Assembly (NCBI RefSeq): GCF_018613655.1
Contig: NZ_JAGGPW010000004.1
Location: 9,348-51,214, forward strand
DNA: 41,867 nt
Origin: Planococcus sp. ISL-109
GTDB lineage: Bacteria; Bacillota; Bacilli; Bacillales_A; Planococcaceae
Direction of reading: 5' to 3'
Part shown: positions 8,936-18,874 of the stretch, piece by piece
Layout: the number at the start of each line of letters is the position of its first letter
Numbering within the stretch: position 1 is the first letter of the stretch
Translations under genes and position numbers: made by a program
The notes under the pieces: generated by a model
Told to the model about the DNA's origin: nothing
Databases searched by the model: none
The model's input: only the letters and a program-made list of their open reading frames with translations

Positions 8936-9074
8936 GATTGCGCTCCGGGCGGACGCTTGCCTAGGGCGGGAATCGAGCCTCCTCGTCGCGCAAAAACCGC
9001 GCTCCTGCGGGGTCTCTCAAACCCGCTGCTCCCTCAGGCGTCGCCGCCCTGCGCTACATCTCTAGATTTATAGG
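8936..9074. repeat. GC-rich dispersed repeat, copy (family R1)
   Basis: It begins GATTGCGCTCCGGGCGGACG and ends near GCTACATCTCTAGATTTA. The order of blocks (GATTGCGCT..., GGACGCTTGCC, GGCGGG..TCGAGCC, CTCCCTCAGGCGTCGCC, CATCTCTA) matches the copies at 22433, 22715 and 41532, so it is a diverged member of one intergenic repeat family. Repeats of this general look are common between genes in Bacillales. No coding potential is apparent. Confidence 0.7.
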
Positions 9075-9265
9075 GATAATTATTTTTTTGTTCCCTCAAA
9101 TAAAAAATGCCGAAATACATTTCTCTGTTAATGAATAGCATATTATATAAGTTTCCCCTATAAATTATAAAGGTAATGCTGGTTTGTACTCACTAAACCA
9201 GCTTAGCCAGTCTTCTATTTGTCGATGAATCATGTGGAAGCAGCCCCCTCTTCACAGTCTCGAAT

Positions 9266-9375
9266 CAATGAATATAAAAGCAGAATCGCGCTCATGGGTG
9301 AAGGGGAGTAGTGAGACAAGTGTTCTTCTTGGCTCAATACGTGAGCGGGGCCCTAAGCGAGGCTGCGGCACATTT
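9266..9375. repeat. Single dispersed copy of the 23-24 kb array core (family R2)
   Basis: It runs from CAATGAATATAAAAGCAG to about GCTGCGGCAC and aligns with the core of the first array unit (23036 onward), including GAGACAAG, a loop GTTCTT and CTTGGCTC. The stem at 9311-9336 is closed by T-A where the array has G-C, so pairing is kept despite sequence change. Confidence 0.55.
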
Positions 9376-9445
9376 CTGTGACACTCCAAACGAACACCTC
9401 GAAATTGCCACACACAACTTCTCCAACTCCCTCATAGAACGCACG

Positions 9446-9484
9446 AAAAAGCCCAGCATAGCAAAATCGCTATGGCTGGGCTTT
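9446..9484 (-). terminator. Terminator after the DUF2157 pair
   Basis: Arms GCCCAGCATAGC (9451-9462) and GCTATGGCTGGGC (9469-9481) pair with one bulge. On the minus strand the stem is followed by TTTTT. It ends the 11109-9494 transcription unit. Confidence 0.85.
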
Positions 9485-9493
9485 AGATATAGA

Positions 9494-9940
9494 CTATTCT
9501 TCGCGTGGGGCAATGCTGACCGGGCGGATGGAGCCCCACGGCGCGACGTCGATGGTGACTTCAAGGTCAACGGCTGCTTCGAGCTCTGGGCCCCGCCCTT
9601 GTTCGACGTAAAAGTTTTCAAGCTGCGGCGCGACGACTCGGCGGTCGTATTTATAGCCGTTGATGGCCCCGAAGAACGGCCGCTCTTCAATCCGGTCGAT
9701 GACAGCGTAGCCATCGTCGGCTTCAGTCAATGTGAAGTAAATTGTGCCGTCGCGGATGCCGGCTGGTGCATCAAGGTCCGGATATTGCAGCATGACGTAT
9801 TCGCCGTAGAACGGGTCGAACGGATCGTATGGTTCGGCGCGCAGAACGTATTGTTCGCCGAACCAGGATGTGGCATAGAAACTGACGACGAGCAGGCCGA
9901 CGAAAACGGTCTGCAGGGCGGGCATTAGCCATTTTTTCAT
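9494..9940 (-). CDS. GDYXXLXY-domain membrane-associated protein
   Basis: This 148-residue protein has one N-terminal membrane segment (about residues 5-25) and an outward-facing domain containing YGEYVMLQY (about 45-53), the variant of the GDYXXLXY signature that names the family. Its function is unknown. Members typically sit beside, or are fused to, DUF2157 membrane proteins, as here: its ATG overlaps the DUF2157 stop by 4 nt, so the two are almost surely co-translated. The C-terminal part is beta-rich with several acidic residues. Confidence 0.85.
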   Translation of the reverse strand: MKKWLMPALQTVFVGLLVVSFYATSWFGEQYVLRAEPYDPFDPFYGEYVMLQYPDLDAPAGIRDGTIYFTLTEADDGYAVIDRIEERPFFGAINGYKYDRRVVAPQLENFYVEQGRGPELEAAVDLEVTIDVAPWGSIRPVSIAPREE

Positions 9941-11109
9941 GACACAGCACCTTCTTTCTTGCGGTTAAGCCACCAGGCGATGCCTGATAGCACGAACAGC
10001 AGGATGGCGCCGATTAGGAAGAACAGCGACATATCGAGCCGTTCCCATGCATAGATGACGTAGATGACGAATTGGACAACGATGAAATAAACGAAGCCCA
10101 TGGCGAGCGGTTTGTCCTGGCGCTGGGCGATGATCAGGTACGCGAGCGCTGTCAGTTCAGCGACGATAGCGAGCGCGATAGCGGTTTCATCGTAAAGCAT
10201 GAAGCCGACAAAGCCGAGGACGCCGAGCCACATCAGGCTGCGGAACCGGAAGAACGCGAGGACGAAAATCCCAGCCCCGACAACCGCCAATATGACCGAT
10301 TCGATCATATTCAATTCGACAAAGCGCATATCGCTTTCCCCGCGTATCGCAAGGAAGGTGACAAGCTGGATGCCGCCGGTTATCAAATAGAGTGGAGCCA
10401 AAAGCTTTTGCTTGTCTTTCGGAACGATCAGCATAAGCGGGACGAGTGCGAATAACGTCCAGATCGGCACGAGCGGACTATCGATGTCCCAAATGCTCCA
10501 AACGAGGAAACCTGAACCGAGGAGCAGGAGCCAACTGAAGATCATCGCCGGGCCGTCCTTGCTCAGGAAGAACCAGGCGAGCGTGACGGCGATGAACAGC
10601 CCCCATTCGATAAACCCGACACCGGGAGCTGCGGCAGACAGGATGGAAATACCGCTGATGAACGAAATGATTGTAAAGGCTGTGTGGCGCCAGGTGAAAA
10701 AATGTGCCAAAGCGGCGATGAATAAAGCCCACGGAACGATGCTTGAAGAGGTTCCGAGGTGGAATGCTTGCCCTGCCACGACCAAACTGGCACCAAACAT
10801 CGTATAGCCGAGGATCCGGAAAATGATCGGATGGCCGAAATGTTTTTTCTCGGAAAAATGGGCGAGCACATAGAAGATCCACATGAGCAAGACGACCATG
10901 CCGACTTTTGCGATTGGCGGTATGGCTTGCCAGTTGGCGGCAATAAAGCTGAATACGGCCAGTGCGAAAAAGATCAAGCCGATGATGAGCAGAAGAGGCA
11001 GCTTGCGCTTTTTCGGTTGACGGGTTTCAAACGCCTGGATGCGCTCGACTGCCTCCTGATCGATGAGGCCTTCCGAGCGCCACTGGGCGAGTTTGCGATC
11101 CCATTCCAT
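9937..11109 (-). CDS. DUF2157 polytopic membrane protein
   Basis: The 390-residue protein begins with a soluble head (MEWDRKLAQWRSEGLIDQEAVERIQAFE) typical of DUF2157 and continues with about 10-12 membrane segments. The biochemical role of the family is unknown. The ATG at 11109 is chosen because GGGAGG lies 8 nt upstream; an in-frame GTG at 11118 would sit on the ribosome site itself. A TATAAT about 45 nt upstream on the minus strand may be a -10 box, but no convincing -35 is visible. Confidence 0.82.
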   Translation of the reverse strand: MEWDRKLAQWRSEGLIDQEAVERIQAFETRQPKKRKLPLLLIIGLIFFALAVFSFIAANWQAIPPIAKVGMVVLLMWIFYVLAHFSEKKHFGHPIIFRILGYTMFGASLVVAGQAFHLGTSSSIVPWALFIAALAHFFTWRHTAFTIISFISGISILSAAAPGVGFIEWGLFIAVTLAWFFLSKDGPAMIFSWLLLLGSGFLVWSIWDIDSPLVPIWTLFALVPLMLIVPKDKQKLLAPLYLITGGIQLVTFLAIRGESDMRFVELNMIESVILAVVGAGIFVLAFFRFRSLMWLGVLGFVGFMLYDETAIALAIVAELTALAYLIIAQRQDKPLAMGFVYFIVVQFVIYVIYAWERLDMSLFFLIGAILLFVLSGIAWWLNRKKEGAVS

Positions 11110-11452
11110 ATAAGACACCTCCCTAATTATTAACTGTATTATAAACCTTTATTGTCAGAAAAGACAGAAAGTTTTTATGTTTTCTAGGTCTATTTTAGCG
11201 GTTCGGCAGGCGGAATATATGATTTCAAGTGATATGGTCCTAAAGAGGGTGTGCGGGATTTTTTGAAGGGCAGGTGCATTAAAAGGGTTCTTGGGCAGAT
11301 ATGGCGAAAGTTTAATTATATATTAAGTGGAGTTTGTGAATGTTGCTTGATGGCATTTGGGCATGCTGCTTCGCGTAAAGCAAGCGGGTAGCCTGTAAAC
11401 TTAGGTTTCGCTTATCTTAATAATTTAAGGTTGGGGCGTGGAAAGGGTGGAG
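11110..11452. other. Divergent intergenic region
   Basis: AT-rich spacer between the leftward DUF2157 pair and the rightward 11453 gene. It should hold promoters for both; a TATAAT reading leftward is near 11140. I see no hairpin terminator, repeat or RNA gene. Confidence 0.5.
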
Positions 11453-11734
11453 ATGATCTACGAATGGATGGGCACCATCCAACTGGCAGTATTTTTACTG
11501 GGTGGGCTATTGTTGCCGTTTTGGCTTAAATCTTTTGTATGGCTCAGCTTTGTCGCGGTGGGCTATGTTTTTTATTTGCTTTGGCGATTGTATGAGAGCT
11601 TTGCGCCAAGCGCTGAAGGATTCGAGATAGGATATGGAACAGTGATTTTGCCTTATCTTGCGGTGATTTCACTGATCGGGTATTTACTGCAGAAAACGGC
11701 TGACCACCGTCAGCAAACTGGTTCAGAGGATTAA
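11453..11734 (+). CDS. Small membrane protein, unknown function
   Basis: A 93-residue protein with about three hydrophobic segments (roughly residues 8-28, 30-48, 65-82) and a polar, acidic C-terminus (HRQQTGSED). I recognise no family. The ATG at 11453 follows AAAGGG at 5 nt; an upstream in-frame GTG at 11438 would add five residues. It lies 17 nt before the flavin reductase gene and probably shares its transcript. Confidence 0.6.
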   Translation: MIYEWMGTIQLAVFLLGGLLLPFWLKSFVWLSFVAVGYVFYLLWRLYESFAPSAEGFEIGYGTVILPYLAVISLIGYLLQKTADHRQQTGSED

Positions 11735-11751
11735 AAAAGGAGTGGGAGCAC

Positions 11752-12393
11752 ATGATTATCGACCCTAAAGACCAAACGAGCAAGGAAAATTATAAACTGC
11801 TGATCGGCAGCGTCTTGCCGCGGCCGATTGCATGGGTATCATCCGTTTCAAAGACGGGTGAATTGAATTTGGCGCCTTTCAGTTTTTTTACAGTCGCTTC
11901 ACGCAATCCGCCGATGCTCATCTTTTCGATTGGCGAAGGGGTGGAAGCGCGGGCAGGCACGGTGAAGGATACACTTGCGAATATACGGGAGCGGGGGGAA
12001 TTTGTTGTCAATATCGTGTCGGGGCCTCTCGCCAATGAAATGGCCAGAACGGGTGAACATGTCGCACCGGATGTGGATGAATTTGCATACGTGGGGTTGA
12101 CCCCGATTCCTTCACAAGCGATTTCTGTGCCGCGTGTGGAAGAGTCCCCAGTCAGCATGGAATGTGTGCTGGAACAAGTGATTCCGCTCGGGGATGACCA
12201 CCTTGTCATCGGAAAAGTGCTGCGTTTTCATATTCAGGATGAATTGTACGACAAAGGACGGATCGATACGAAAAAACTGGCGCCGATCGGCCGGCTTGCT
12301 GGGAATTACTCGCCAGTGGAATCGATGTTTTCGTTGCCGAATGACCACCTGGAAGAATACTTGCGGCCGCCGGTAGATAAAGACCGGGAATAA
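11752..12393 (+). CDS. Flavin reductase-like (FMN-binding split-barrel) protein
   Basis: The 213-residue protein matches the flavin reductase-like/FMN-binding split-barrel family. It has an N-terminal KLLIGSVLPRPIAWVSS, APFSFFTVASRNPPM, KDTLANIRERGEFVVNIV and a C-terminal IGRLAGNYS. Relatives bind FMN and act as NAD(P)H:flavin reductases or as oxidoreductases of unknown substrate; the substrate here cannot be told. Length is normal. A strong AAGGAG precedes the ATG. The GNAT gene follows after 22 nt. Confidence 0.85.
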   Translation: MIIDPKDQTSKENYKLLIGSVLPRPIAWVSSVSKTGELNLAPFSFFTVASRNPPMLIFSIGEGVEARAGTVKDTLANIRERGEFVVNIVSGPLANEMARTGEHVAPDVDEFAYVGLTPIPSQAISVPRVEESPVSMECVLEQVIPLGDDHLVIGKVLRFHIQDELYDKGRIDTKKLAPIGRLAGNYSPVESMFSLPNDHLEEYLRPPVDKDRE

Positions 12394-12415
12394 GGCTGCG
12401 CCGGAGGGATGAAGA

Positions 12416-12973
12416 ATGGGTTTGCAAGTGGATAATATCAGCTTTCATAGAATGCGGCGTGAACATTTGCCGCTGCTTTATGACTGGATTACGAAAGAAC
12501 CGCCGATCAACCGGTTTTGGGGATATAGCTATAACGGGACATACGGGGAGTTTGTGCACGAGTTTGTCAGCAGCATAAAGGGCAGCGATCCGACCGAACC
12601 GTATTTGATTTATTATGACGACGAACCGATCGGCTATATCCAGACCTTCCATTGGAGCGACTATCCGGGCAGTGAACAGTTTGCGGAACTTCAGCGCGCT
12701 GCTGGGCTCGATATTCTGATCGGTGCTCCACCATACCGCGGAAAAGGTTTCGGACAGGCGATCATCCGCGGCTTTTTGCAGGACGTGGTGTTCCGCGACG
12801 GTTCGGTGACTTGCTGTGTGACGGATCCGGATATCCGTAATACGCCGGCAATCCGTGTGTATGAAAAAGTTGGGTTCGAGATAGTCCGGCGGGTGGAGGA
12901 ACTATCGGATATTACCCGCCCGGTCTGGTTTATGCGGGTAGCGAGACATCAGCTTGAACAGAAGAAAAACTAG
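12416..12973 (+). CDS. GNAT acetyltransferase, aminoglycoside 6'-N-acetyltransferase-like
   Basis: This 185-residue protein of the GNAT fold begins with the pattern FHRMRREHLPLLYDWI and has the acetyl-CoA-binding segment DILIGAPPYRGKGFGQAIIRGF (R/Q-x-x-G-x-G/A type, about residues 99-120), then NTPAIRVYEKVGFE. This arrangement is closest to AacA4/AAC(6')-type and siderophore acyltransferase-like GNATs. Whether it acts on an aminoglycoside is not shown by sequence; many chromosomal members have other amine substrates. The stop codon lies within the left arm of the shared terminator. Confidence 0.8.
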   Translation: MGLQVDNISFHRMRREHLPLLYDWITKEPPINRFWGYSYNGTYGEFVHEFVSSIKGSDPTEPYLIYYDDEPIGYIQTFHWSDYPGSEQFAELQRAAGLDILIGAPPYRGKGFGQAIIRGFLQDVVFRDGSVTCCVTDPDIRNTPAIRVYEKVGFEIVRRVEELSDITRPVWFMRVARHQLEQKKN

Positions 12974-13005
12974 CTTAGCCACAATAGTGGACGGCTAGTT
13001 TTTTT
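12965..13005. terminator. Bidirectional terminator between convergent genes
   Basis: AAAAACTAGC and GCCAC (12965-12982) pair with GTGG and GCTAGTTTTTTT (12987-13005). It works in both directions, with A-run and T-run on the two sides. The TAG stops of both convergent genes (12971-12973 on plus, 12997-12995 on minus) are part of the CTAG arms. Confidence 0.85.
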
Positions 13006-13705
13006 GTTTTTGCTCAGCATCACGTATTGCTTGTTCCATGAAGCGCAAGGGGTGCTCGAGCAGTCGGCCGTGCCCGACTGCCAGTGTGCCGGGCTTTAGA
13101 GCAGTCAACTTCTTGGCGCTGTCGAGTGCTGTCTTCTTGTCCCAAGTGGCAAGGGCTGGAAACGGAAATAACAGCTTTAATGTGCCGGAAACGGCCGTTC
13201 CACCGCGTGTCTGGAAAGCATCCCCTGCAATCAGCACGCCGGAGCCCGCATCGAAAAACGACAAGGATCCGGGTGAATGGCCAGGGGATTCAAACACTTC
13301 GAGCGAACCGACAAAATCACCTTGTTGCAAGAGGCGGTCGGGTAGTGTCTTAATATTTTTCGGGACGCCGCCTTTGACTGGTTTTCCTCGGTCTTCCATA
13401 TAGGCGCTGTTGTCGCCGGCGAGGATTTTCGCTTCGCGTGCGGACACGCTGACTTCCGCATCCGGAAACCGTTTTTTCAGCGCATCGAGCGCACCGACAT
13501 GGTCGACGTGTGCATGTGTCAACGCGATTCGGGTGATCGGCTTGCCGATGACTTTTGCCGATAAGGCAATTTCGCGTGCCGCTCCAGCTAAACCGCAATC
13601 GATGAGCGTCAGTTCTTGCTGTTCTTCGACCAGATAGCAATTGATCGGAAACATGTTGGGCATGAACGCCAGCTGATAGACGTTTCCCACTTTTTTGACT
13701 CGCAT
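12995..13705 (-). CDS. Metallo-beta-lactamase-fold hydrolase
   Basis: The 236-residue MBL-fold protein has the metal-binding motif THAHVDHVGAL (HxHxDH), a following GHSPGSLSF histidine and GDAF aspartate, and a late GHG. Such proteins hydrolyse thioesters, lactones or phosphodiesters; the substrate is not predictable here. The ATG at 13705 has AAGGAG 9 nt upstream; a TTG at 13714 would be a less likely start. It is divergent from glpP. Confidence 0.85.
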   Translation of the reverse strand: MRVKKVGNVYQLAFMPNMFPINCYLVEEQQELTLIDCGLAGAAREIALSAKVIGKPITRIALTHAHVDHVGALDALKKRFPDAEVSVSAREAKILAGDNSAYMEDRGKPVKGGVPKNIKTLPDRLLQQGDFVGSLEVFESPGHSPGSLSFFDAGSGVLIAGDAFQTRGGTAVSGTLKLLFPFPALATWDKKTALDSAKKLTALKPGTLAVGHGRLLEHPLRFMEQAIRDAEQKQKN

Positions 13706-13780
13706 AGCTGTCAACTCCTTTTAGGTGGTTGTTTCCATTTTAGCGCACTTGCCGAGCGAAATGAAGCGGGGGTCAATTAG

Positions 13781-13809
13781 TTGTGCACTTGCGGAAGCTG
13801 GCGCATAAT
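13781..13809 (+). promoter_or_regulatory. Candidate sigma-A promoter for glpP
   Basis: TTGTGC (13781-13786), a 17-nt spacer, and CATAAT (13804-13809). The -10 is 5/6 and the -35 only 3/6, so support is modest. Confidence 0.4.
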
Positions 13810-13847
13810 GACCGTAGATTGTATTTACAGTGGAGGAGGAGAAACTG

Positions 13848-14393
13848 GTGGTTGTGTTAAAGGGTGTGTTGCCCGTTATGCGGAATTTGAAGGAATTTGA
13901 ACGCTTGCTTGCGAGCGGCCAGGAAACGATCATATTCCTGGAAGTGCGGCTCGCGCAGCTGAAGCCACTTGTTGCGGCAGCAAAAAAAGCGGGCAAGAAA
14001 GTGATTTTGCATGCCGATTTGATCCAAGGCTTGAAAGCGGATGCTTACGGATTTGAATACCTGATCCGTGAAGTGAAGCCGGATGGCATCGTTTCGACGC
14101 GCAGCAGCGTCATCGCGCTTGCGAAGAAGAACAAATTGACGACCATTCAGCGCTTATTCTTATTGGATAGCCATGCGCTTGAACATAATTTGACATTGAT
14201 CAACCAGGTGAAACCGGATTATATTGAATTGTTGCCCGGGCTGATTCCTTCGATTATTAAAGAAGTGCACGAGCGAACCGGGATCCCGATCATTGCCGGC
14301 GGTTTGATCCGCACGCAAGAAGATATCGAACTGGCCTATGAGGGCGGGGCGCAGGCGATTTCGACGTCCCAGCCGGAGCTGTGGGACAAATAA
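13848..14393 (+). CDS. glpP: Glycerol-3-phosphate-responsive antiterminator GlpP
   Basis: A protein of about 181 residues of the GlpP family, a TIM-barrel-like RNA-binding antiterminator that, with glycerol-3-phosphate, prevents termination in glp leaders. Recognisable segments include VMRNLKEFERLL, VILHADLIQGLKADAYGFEYL, VKPDGIVSTRSSVIALAKK, QRLFLLDSHALE, PDYIELLPGLIPSIIKEV and PIIAGGLIRTQEDIELA. The GTG at 13848 follows GGAGGAGGAG by 6 nt and matches the family N-terminus; a GTG at 13830 lies upstream of that site. Context is canonical: glpF, glpK and glpD follow, and two leader terminators that are its probable targets lie at 14506 and 17047. Confidence 0.92.
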   Translation: MVVLKGVLPVMRNLKEFERLLASGQETIIFLEVRLAQLKPLVAAAKKAGKKVILHADLIQGLKADAYGFEYLIREVKPDGIVSTRSSVIALAKKNKLTTIQRLFLLDSHALEHNLTLINQVKPDYIELLPGLIPSIIKEVHERTGIPIIAGGLIRTQEDIELAYEGGAQAISTSQPELWDK

Positions 14394-14439
14394 GGAAAGC
14401 TGCATTGCGCCTTTTCCAATAAACGCCTACCTGAAATTG

Positions 14440-14455
14440 TTGACAGCGTTTTCAG
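14440..14455 (+). promoter_or_regulatory. cre site (CcpA operator) overlapping the glpFK promoter
   Basis: TGACAGCGTTTTCA (14441-14454) fits the catabolite-responsive element consensus TGWAANCGNTNWCA at all but one position. It covers the -35 and half the spacer, so CcpA bound here should block RNA polymerase. Confidence 0.7.
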
Positions 14456-14468
14456 AAACTGCTAAATT
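14440..14468 (+). promoter_or_regulatory. glpFK promoter
   Basis: TTGACA (14440-14445), a 17-nt spacer and TAAATT (14463-14468). Transcription would begin near 14475, about 30 nt before the leader terminator. Confidence 0.75.
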
Positions 14469-14472
14469 GATT

Positions 14473-14562
14473 TTACAAGTTAAAGACCGTGCAGGAGATT
14501 AGGAGATCCGCATCGGACAAGGCTCACGTAGTTGAGCCTTGGTTCGTTGCGGATTTTTTTTT
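14473..14562 (+). terminator. GlpP-controlled leader terminator upstream of glpF
   Basis: The shared box TTACAAGTTAA (14473-14483) is followed by a long hairpin: ATCCGCA (14506-14512) pairs with TGCGGAT (14548-14554) and AAGGCTCA (14519-14526) with TGAGCCTT (14533-14540). A run of T follows to 14562. This is the layout of glp leaders where GlpP plus glycerol-3-phosphate allows read-through. The same 11-nt box recurs before the glpD leader hairpin. Confidence 0.8.
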
Positions 14563-14646
14563 CGTGTTCGGAGTTTATACCAATGAATGCTTTAAATTTT
14601 GCCGCAAAGCAGGCAGCGGCGAGGCATGCAAAAAGGAGTGTACAAT

Positions 14647-15483
14647 ATGACGGTATTTTTAGCAGAGTTGATCGGTACGATGGTGCTCATCATTTTCGGG
14701 GCAGGGGTCGTCGCCGGCGTCGTTTTAAAACATTCCAAAGCGGAAAATTCGGGCTGGATCGTCATCACCATCGGCTGGGGGCTTGCCGTCACGATGGGCA
14801 TCTATGCGGTCGGCAGTTTCTCAGGAGCGCATTTGAACCCGGCTGTGACACTCGGTTTCGCGTTTATCGGTGAGTTTCCCTGGTCGCAAGTTCCGATGTA
14901 CATAGCAGGCCAGTTGGCAGGGGCCATCATTGGGGGCGTAATCGTGTTCTTTAATTATTTGCCGCATTGGGAAGCGACTGAAGAGGCGGACAAAAAGCTC
15001 GGTGTCTTTTCGACAATTCCGGCAATACGCCGCCCGTTATCCAATTTGGTCAGTGAAATCATCGGAACAGCGGTGCTCGTGATGGGCTTGCTGTTTATTG
15101 GTGCCAACGAATTCACAGAAGGCTTGAATCCGTTGATTGTCGGTGCCTTGATCATCGCGATCGGCATGTCGCTCGGCGGAACGACCGGTTATGCGATCAA
15201 CCCGGCGCGCGACTTAGGTCCCCGGATTGCGCACGCGCTGCTGCCGATTCCAGGAAAAGGTGCGTCAGATTGGAGCTATGCGTGGGTGCCGATTGTCGGG
15301 CCGATCTTCGGCGGAATATATGGCGCGGTTTTCTATAAAGCGATGTTTACAGGCGATTACAGCTTACCGTTCTTTGTGATGAGCTTGGCGCTCGTCCTGG
15401 TATTCGCTAGGGCCGCCGCCAGTGTAGAATTGAAAAAGGATAGTGTAAAGGCCGAACAATATAAAGAAAACACCATTTCCTAA
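14647..15483 (+). CDS. glpF: Glycerol uptake facilitator GlpF
   Basis: The 278-residue aquaglyceroporin of the MIP family has both NPA boxes: HLNPAVTLG (Asn about 64) and AINPARDLGPR (Asn about 185). The NPARD form marks the glycerol-conducting subgroup. About six membrane segments plus the two half-helices are visible. It lets glycerol enter by facilitated diffusion, trapped by GlpK encoded 18 nt downstream. The ATG at 14647 follows AAAGGAG; the longer frame from 14599 lacks a ribosome site. Confidence 0.93.
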   Translation: MTVFLAELIGTMVLIIFGAGVVAGVVLKHSKAENSGWIVITIGWGLAVTMGIYAVGSFSGAHLNPAVTLGFAFIGEFPWSQVPMYIAGQLAGAIIGGVIVFFNYLPHWEATEEADKKLGVFSTIPAIRRPLSNLVSEIIGTAVLVMGLLFIGANEFTEGLNPLIVGALIIAIGMSLGGTTGYAINPARDLGPRIAHALLPIPGKGASDWSYAWVPIVGPIFGGIYGAVFYKAMFTGDYSLPFFVMSLALVLVFARAAASVELKKDSVKAEQYKENTIS

Positions 15484-17004
<1,521 letters not shown>

Positions 17005-17006
17005 AC

Positions 17007-17109
17007 TTACAAGTTAATAGCGAGAGATATATGGCCGGAGACACGGAGAGAGACCATGCCAGTACAGCAGAAGAAAATTCTGCGGCTGTGTACGGGTCTC
17101 TCTTTTTTT
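17007..17109 (+). terminator. GlpP-controlled leader terminator upstream of glpD
   Basis: TTACAAGTTAA (17007-17017) is identical to the glpF leader box. The hairpin arms are AGAGAGACC (17047-17055) and GGTCTCTCT (17095-17103), with an inner stem GTACAGCAGAA/TTCTGCGGCTGTGTAC, followed by seven T. No clear promoter lies between glpK and this leader, so read-through from glpK is possible. Confidence 0.8.
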
Positions 17110-17143
17110 GTGTGGAAAATATTGGATAAGGAGTCGGTTAACA

Positions 17144-18817
17144 ATGAAATTCTCAAGCTTTTTGCGTACTGAAAGTTACCAACAATTAGAACAAGCACCA
17201 CTCGATGTATTGATCATCGGGGGCGGCATTACAGGAGCAGGTATTGCGCTCGACGCTTCAGCTCGCGGCATGCGCGCAGGCGTACTCGAAATGCAGGATT
17301 TTGCAGCCGGTACGTCCAGCCGCTCGACCAAGCTCGTCCACGGCGGCTTGCGCTACCTCAAGCAATTCGAAGTGAAAATGGTCGCAGAGGTCGGCAAAGA
17401 ACGCGAAATCGTTTACGAAAACGGCCCGCACGTCACGACACCGGAATGGATGATGCTGCCGTTCCATAAAGGCGGCACATTCGGCCCGCTCAGCACGAAC
17501 GTCGGCCTGCGCGTCTACGATTTCCTGGCAGGCGTCAAAAAAGGCGAACGCCGCCGCATGATGTCGCGTGACGAAGCATCGCACTTAGAGCCGCTTGTGA
17601 AACAAGACGGATTGAAAGGTGCGGGCTATTATGTCGAATATAAAACCGACGATGCCCGGCTGACGATGGAAGTGATGAAAAAAGCGGTCGAAAAAGGCGC
17701 GCTTGCATTAAATTATGTAAAAGTGAAAGGCTTCCTGTACGATAACGGCAAAGTGGTCGGCGTCGTGGCGGAAGACCAGCTCGACGGCAAAATTCACGAG
17801 ATTTTTGCAAAAAAAATCGTCAATGCGGCAGGCCCGTGGGTCGACACTTTGCGTGATGAAGACAAATCGAAAAACGGCAAAACTTTGCAGCTGACAAAAG
17901 GCATCCACTTGGTGTTCGACCAATCGCGCTTCCCGTTGCGCCAGGCGATCTATTTTGATATGCCGGACGGCCGCATGGCATTCGCCATCCCGCGCCAAGG
18001 CAAAGTGTACGTCGGCACGACCGATACGGTGTATAAGCAGGACATTGCCCACCCGACGATGACGCGCGAAGACCGCGATTATGTGTTGGAGGCGGTCAAC
18101 TTCATGTTCCCTGACGTGGTCATTTCGGCGGAAGACGTCGAGTCGAGCTGGGCCGGATTGCGTCCGCTGATCCACGAAGAAGGCAAAGACCCGTCAGAAA
18201 TTTCCCGCAAAGACGAAATCTTCGTGTCGGCTTCCGGCTTGATTTCCATTGCGGGCGGCAAACTGACCGGCTACCGCAAAATGGGCGAGAACATCATCGA
18301 CCTCGTCACCAAGCAATTGGAGAGCGAAACGGGCGCCACATTCTCGAAAGTCTCGACGAAGAAAATGGCGCTGTCCGGCGGGGAAGTCGGCGGATCGAAA
18401 GGGTTTAAAGAGTTGAAGGCAGATCGTCTAAACCGTTCGGCTGAGTTCGGCTTGACGGAGGATGCAATGGAATTGCTCGTCGACCGCTACGGCGCCAATG
18501 TCGATGTTGTGTTGTACTTCTATACGGAAGGGTTAACGGAAGCGGCCGACTTTAACCTCGATCCGCTCGTCTATGCGATGCTGCGCTACGGCATAGAAGC
18601 GGAAGCGGTATGCAAACCGGTCGACTTCTTCATTCGCCGCACAGGCGCCCTGTACTTTGATATCGATTGGGTACGTGCGCATAAAGAAGCAGTGAATAAC
18701 TACATGGCAGATGTTTTCCGTTGGACTGCTGCCCAGCAGGAGCGTTATGTCTACGAATTGGACGTTTTGCTTCACGAAGCGGTCATTCCGACAGCCGTTT
18801 CGGAATTAAGCAAGTAA
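17144..18817 (+). CDS. glpD: Aerobic glycerol-3-phosphate dehydrogenase GlpD
   Basis: The 557-residue FAD-dependent dehydrogenase oxidises glycerol-3-phosphate to dihydroxyacetone phosphate and feeds electrons to quinone at the membrane. The dinucleotide fold VLIIGGGITGAGIALDA lies near residue 22. SSRSTKLVHGGLRYL and the FAD/substrate segments GKVYVGTTDT and SWAGLRPLI are present. Length is normal and the C-terminal domain is intact. The ATG at 17144 follows AAGGAG. It lies downstream of its own leader terminator and is followed by a terminator at 18837. Confidence 0.95.
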   Translation: MKFSSFLRTESYQQLEQAPLDVLIIGGGITGAGIALDASARGMRAGVLEMQDFAAGTSSRSTKLVHGGLRYLKQFEVKMVAEVGKEREIVYENGPHVTTPEWMMLPFHKGGTFGPLSTNVGLRVYDFLAGVKKGERRRMMSRDEASHLEPLVKQDGLKGAGYYVEYKTDDARLTMEVMKKAVEKGALALNYVKVKGFLYDNGKVVGVVAEDQLDGKIHEIFAKKIVNAAGPWVDTLRDEDKSKNGKTLQLTKGIHLVFDQSRFPLRQAIYFDMPDGRMAFAIPRQGKVYVGTTDTVYKQDIAHPTMTREDRDYVLEAVNFMFPDVVISAEDVESSWAGLRPLIHEEGKDPSEISRKDEIFVSASGLISIAGGKLTGYRKMGENIIDLVTKQLESETGATFSKVSTKKMALSGGEVGGSKGFKELKADRLNRSAEFGLTEDAMELLVDRYGANVDVVLYFYTEGLTEAADFNLDPLVYAMLRYGIEAEAVCKPVDFFIRRTGALYFDIDWVRAHKEAVNNYMADVFRWTAAQQERYVYELDVLLHEAVIPTAVSELSK

Positions 18818-18834
18818 CATGCACAAAAATCACA

Positions 18835-18874
18835 GTAGCCGCTTATCATCGATTTGATAAGCGGCTGCTTTTTT
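18835..18874 (+). terminator. Terminator after glpD
   Basis: Perfect 12-bp arms AGCCGCTTATCA (18837-18848) and TGATAAGCGGCT (18855-18866), then GC and six T. Confidence 0.92.

Noticed and set aside
9311..9928. Plus-strand frame across the DUF2157-pair terminator and the GDYXXLXY gene
   Set aside because: It reads through a minus-strand terminator and antisense to a recognised gene.
17708..18175. Minus-strand frame inside glpD
   Set aside because: Antisense shadow of a conserved enzyme.
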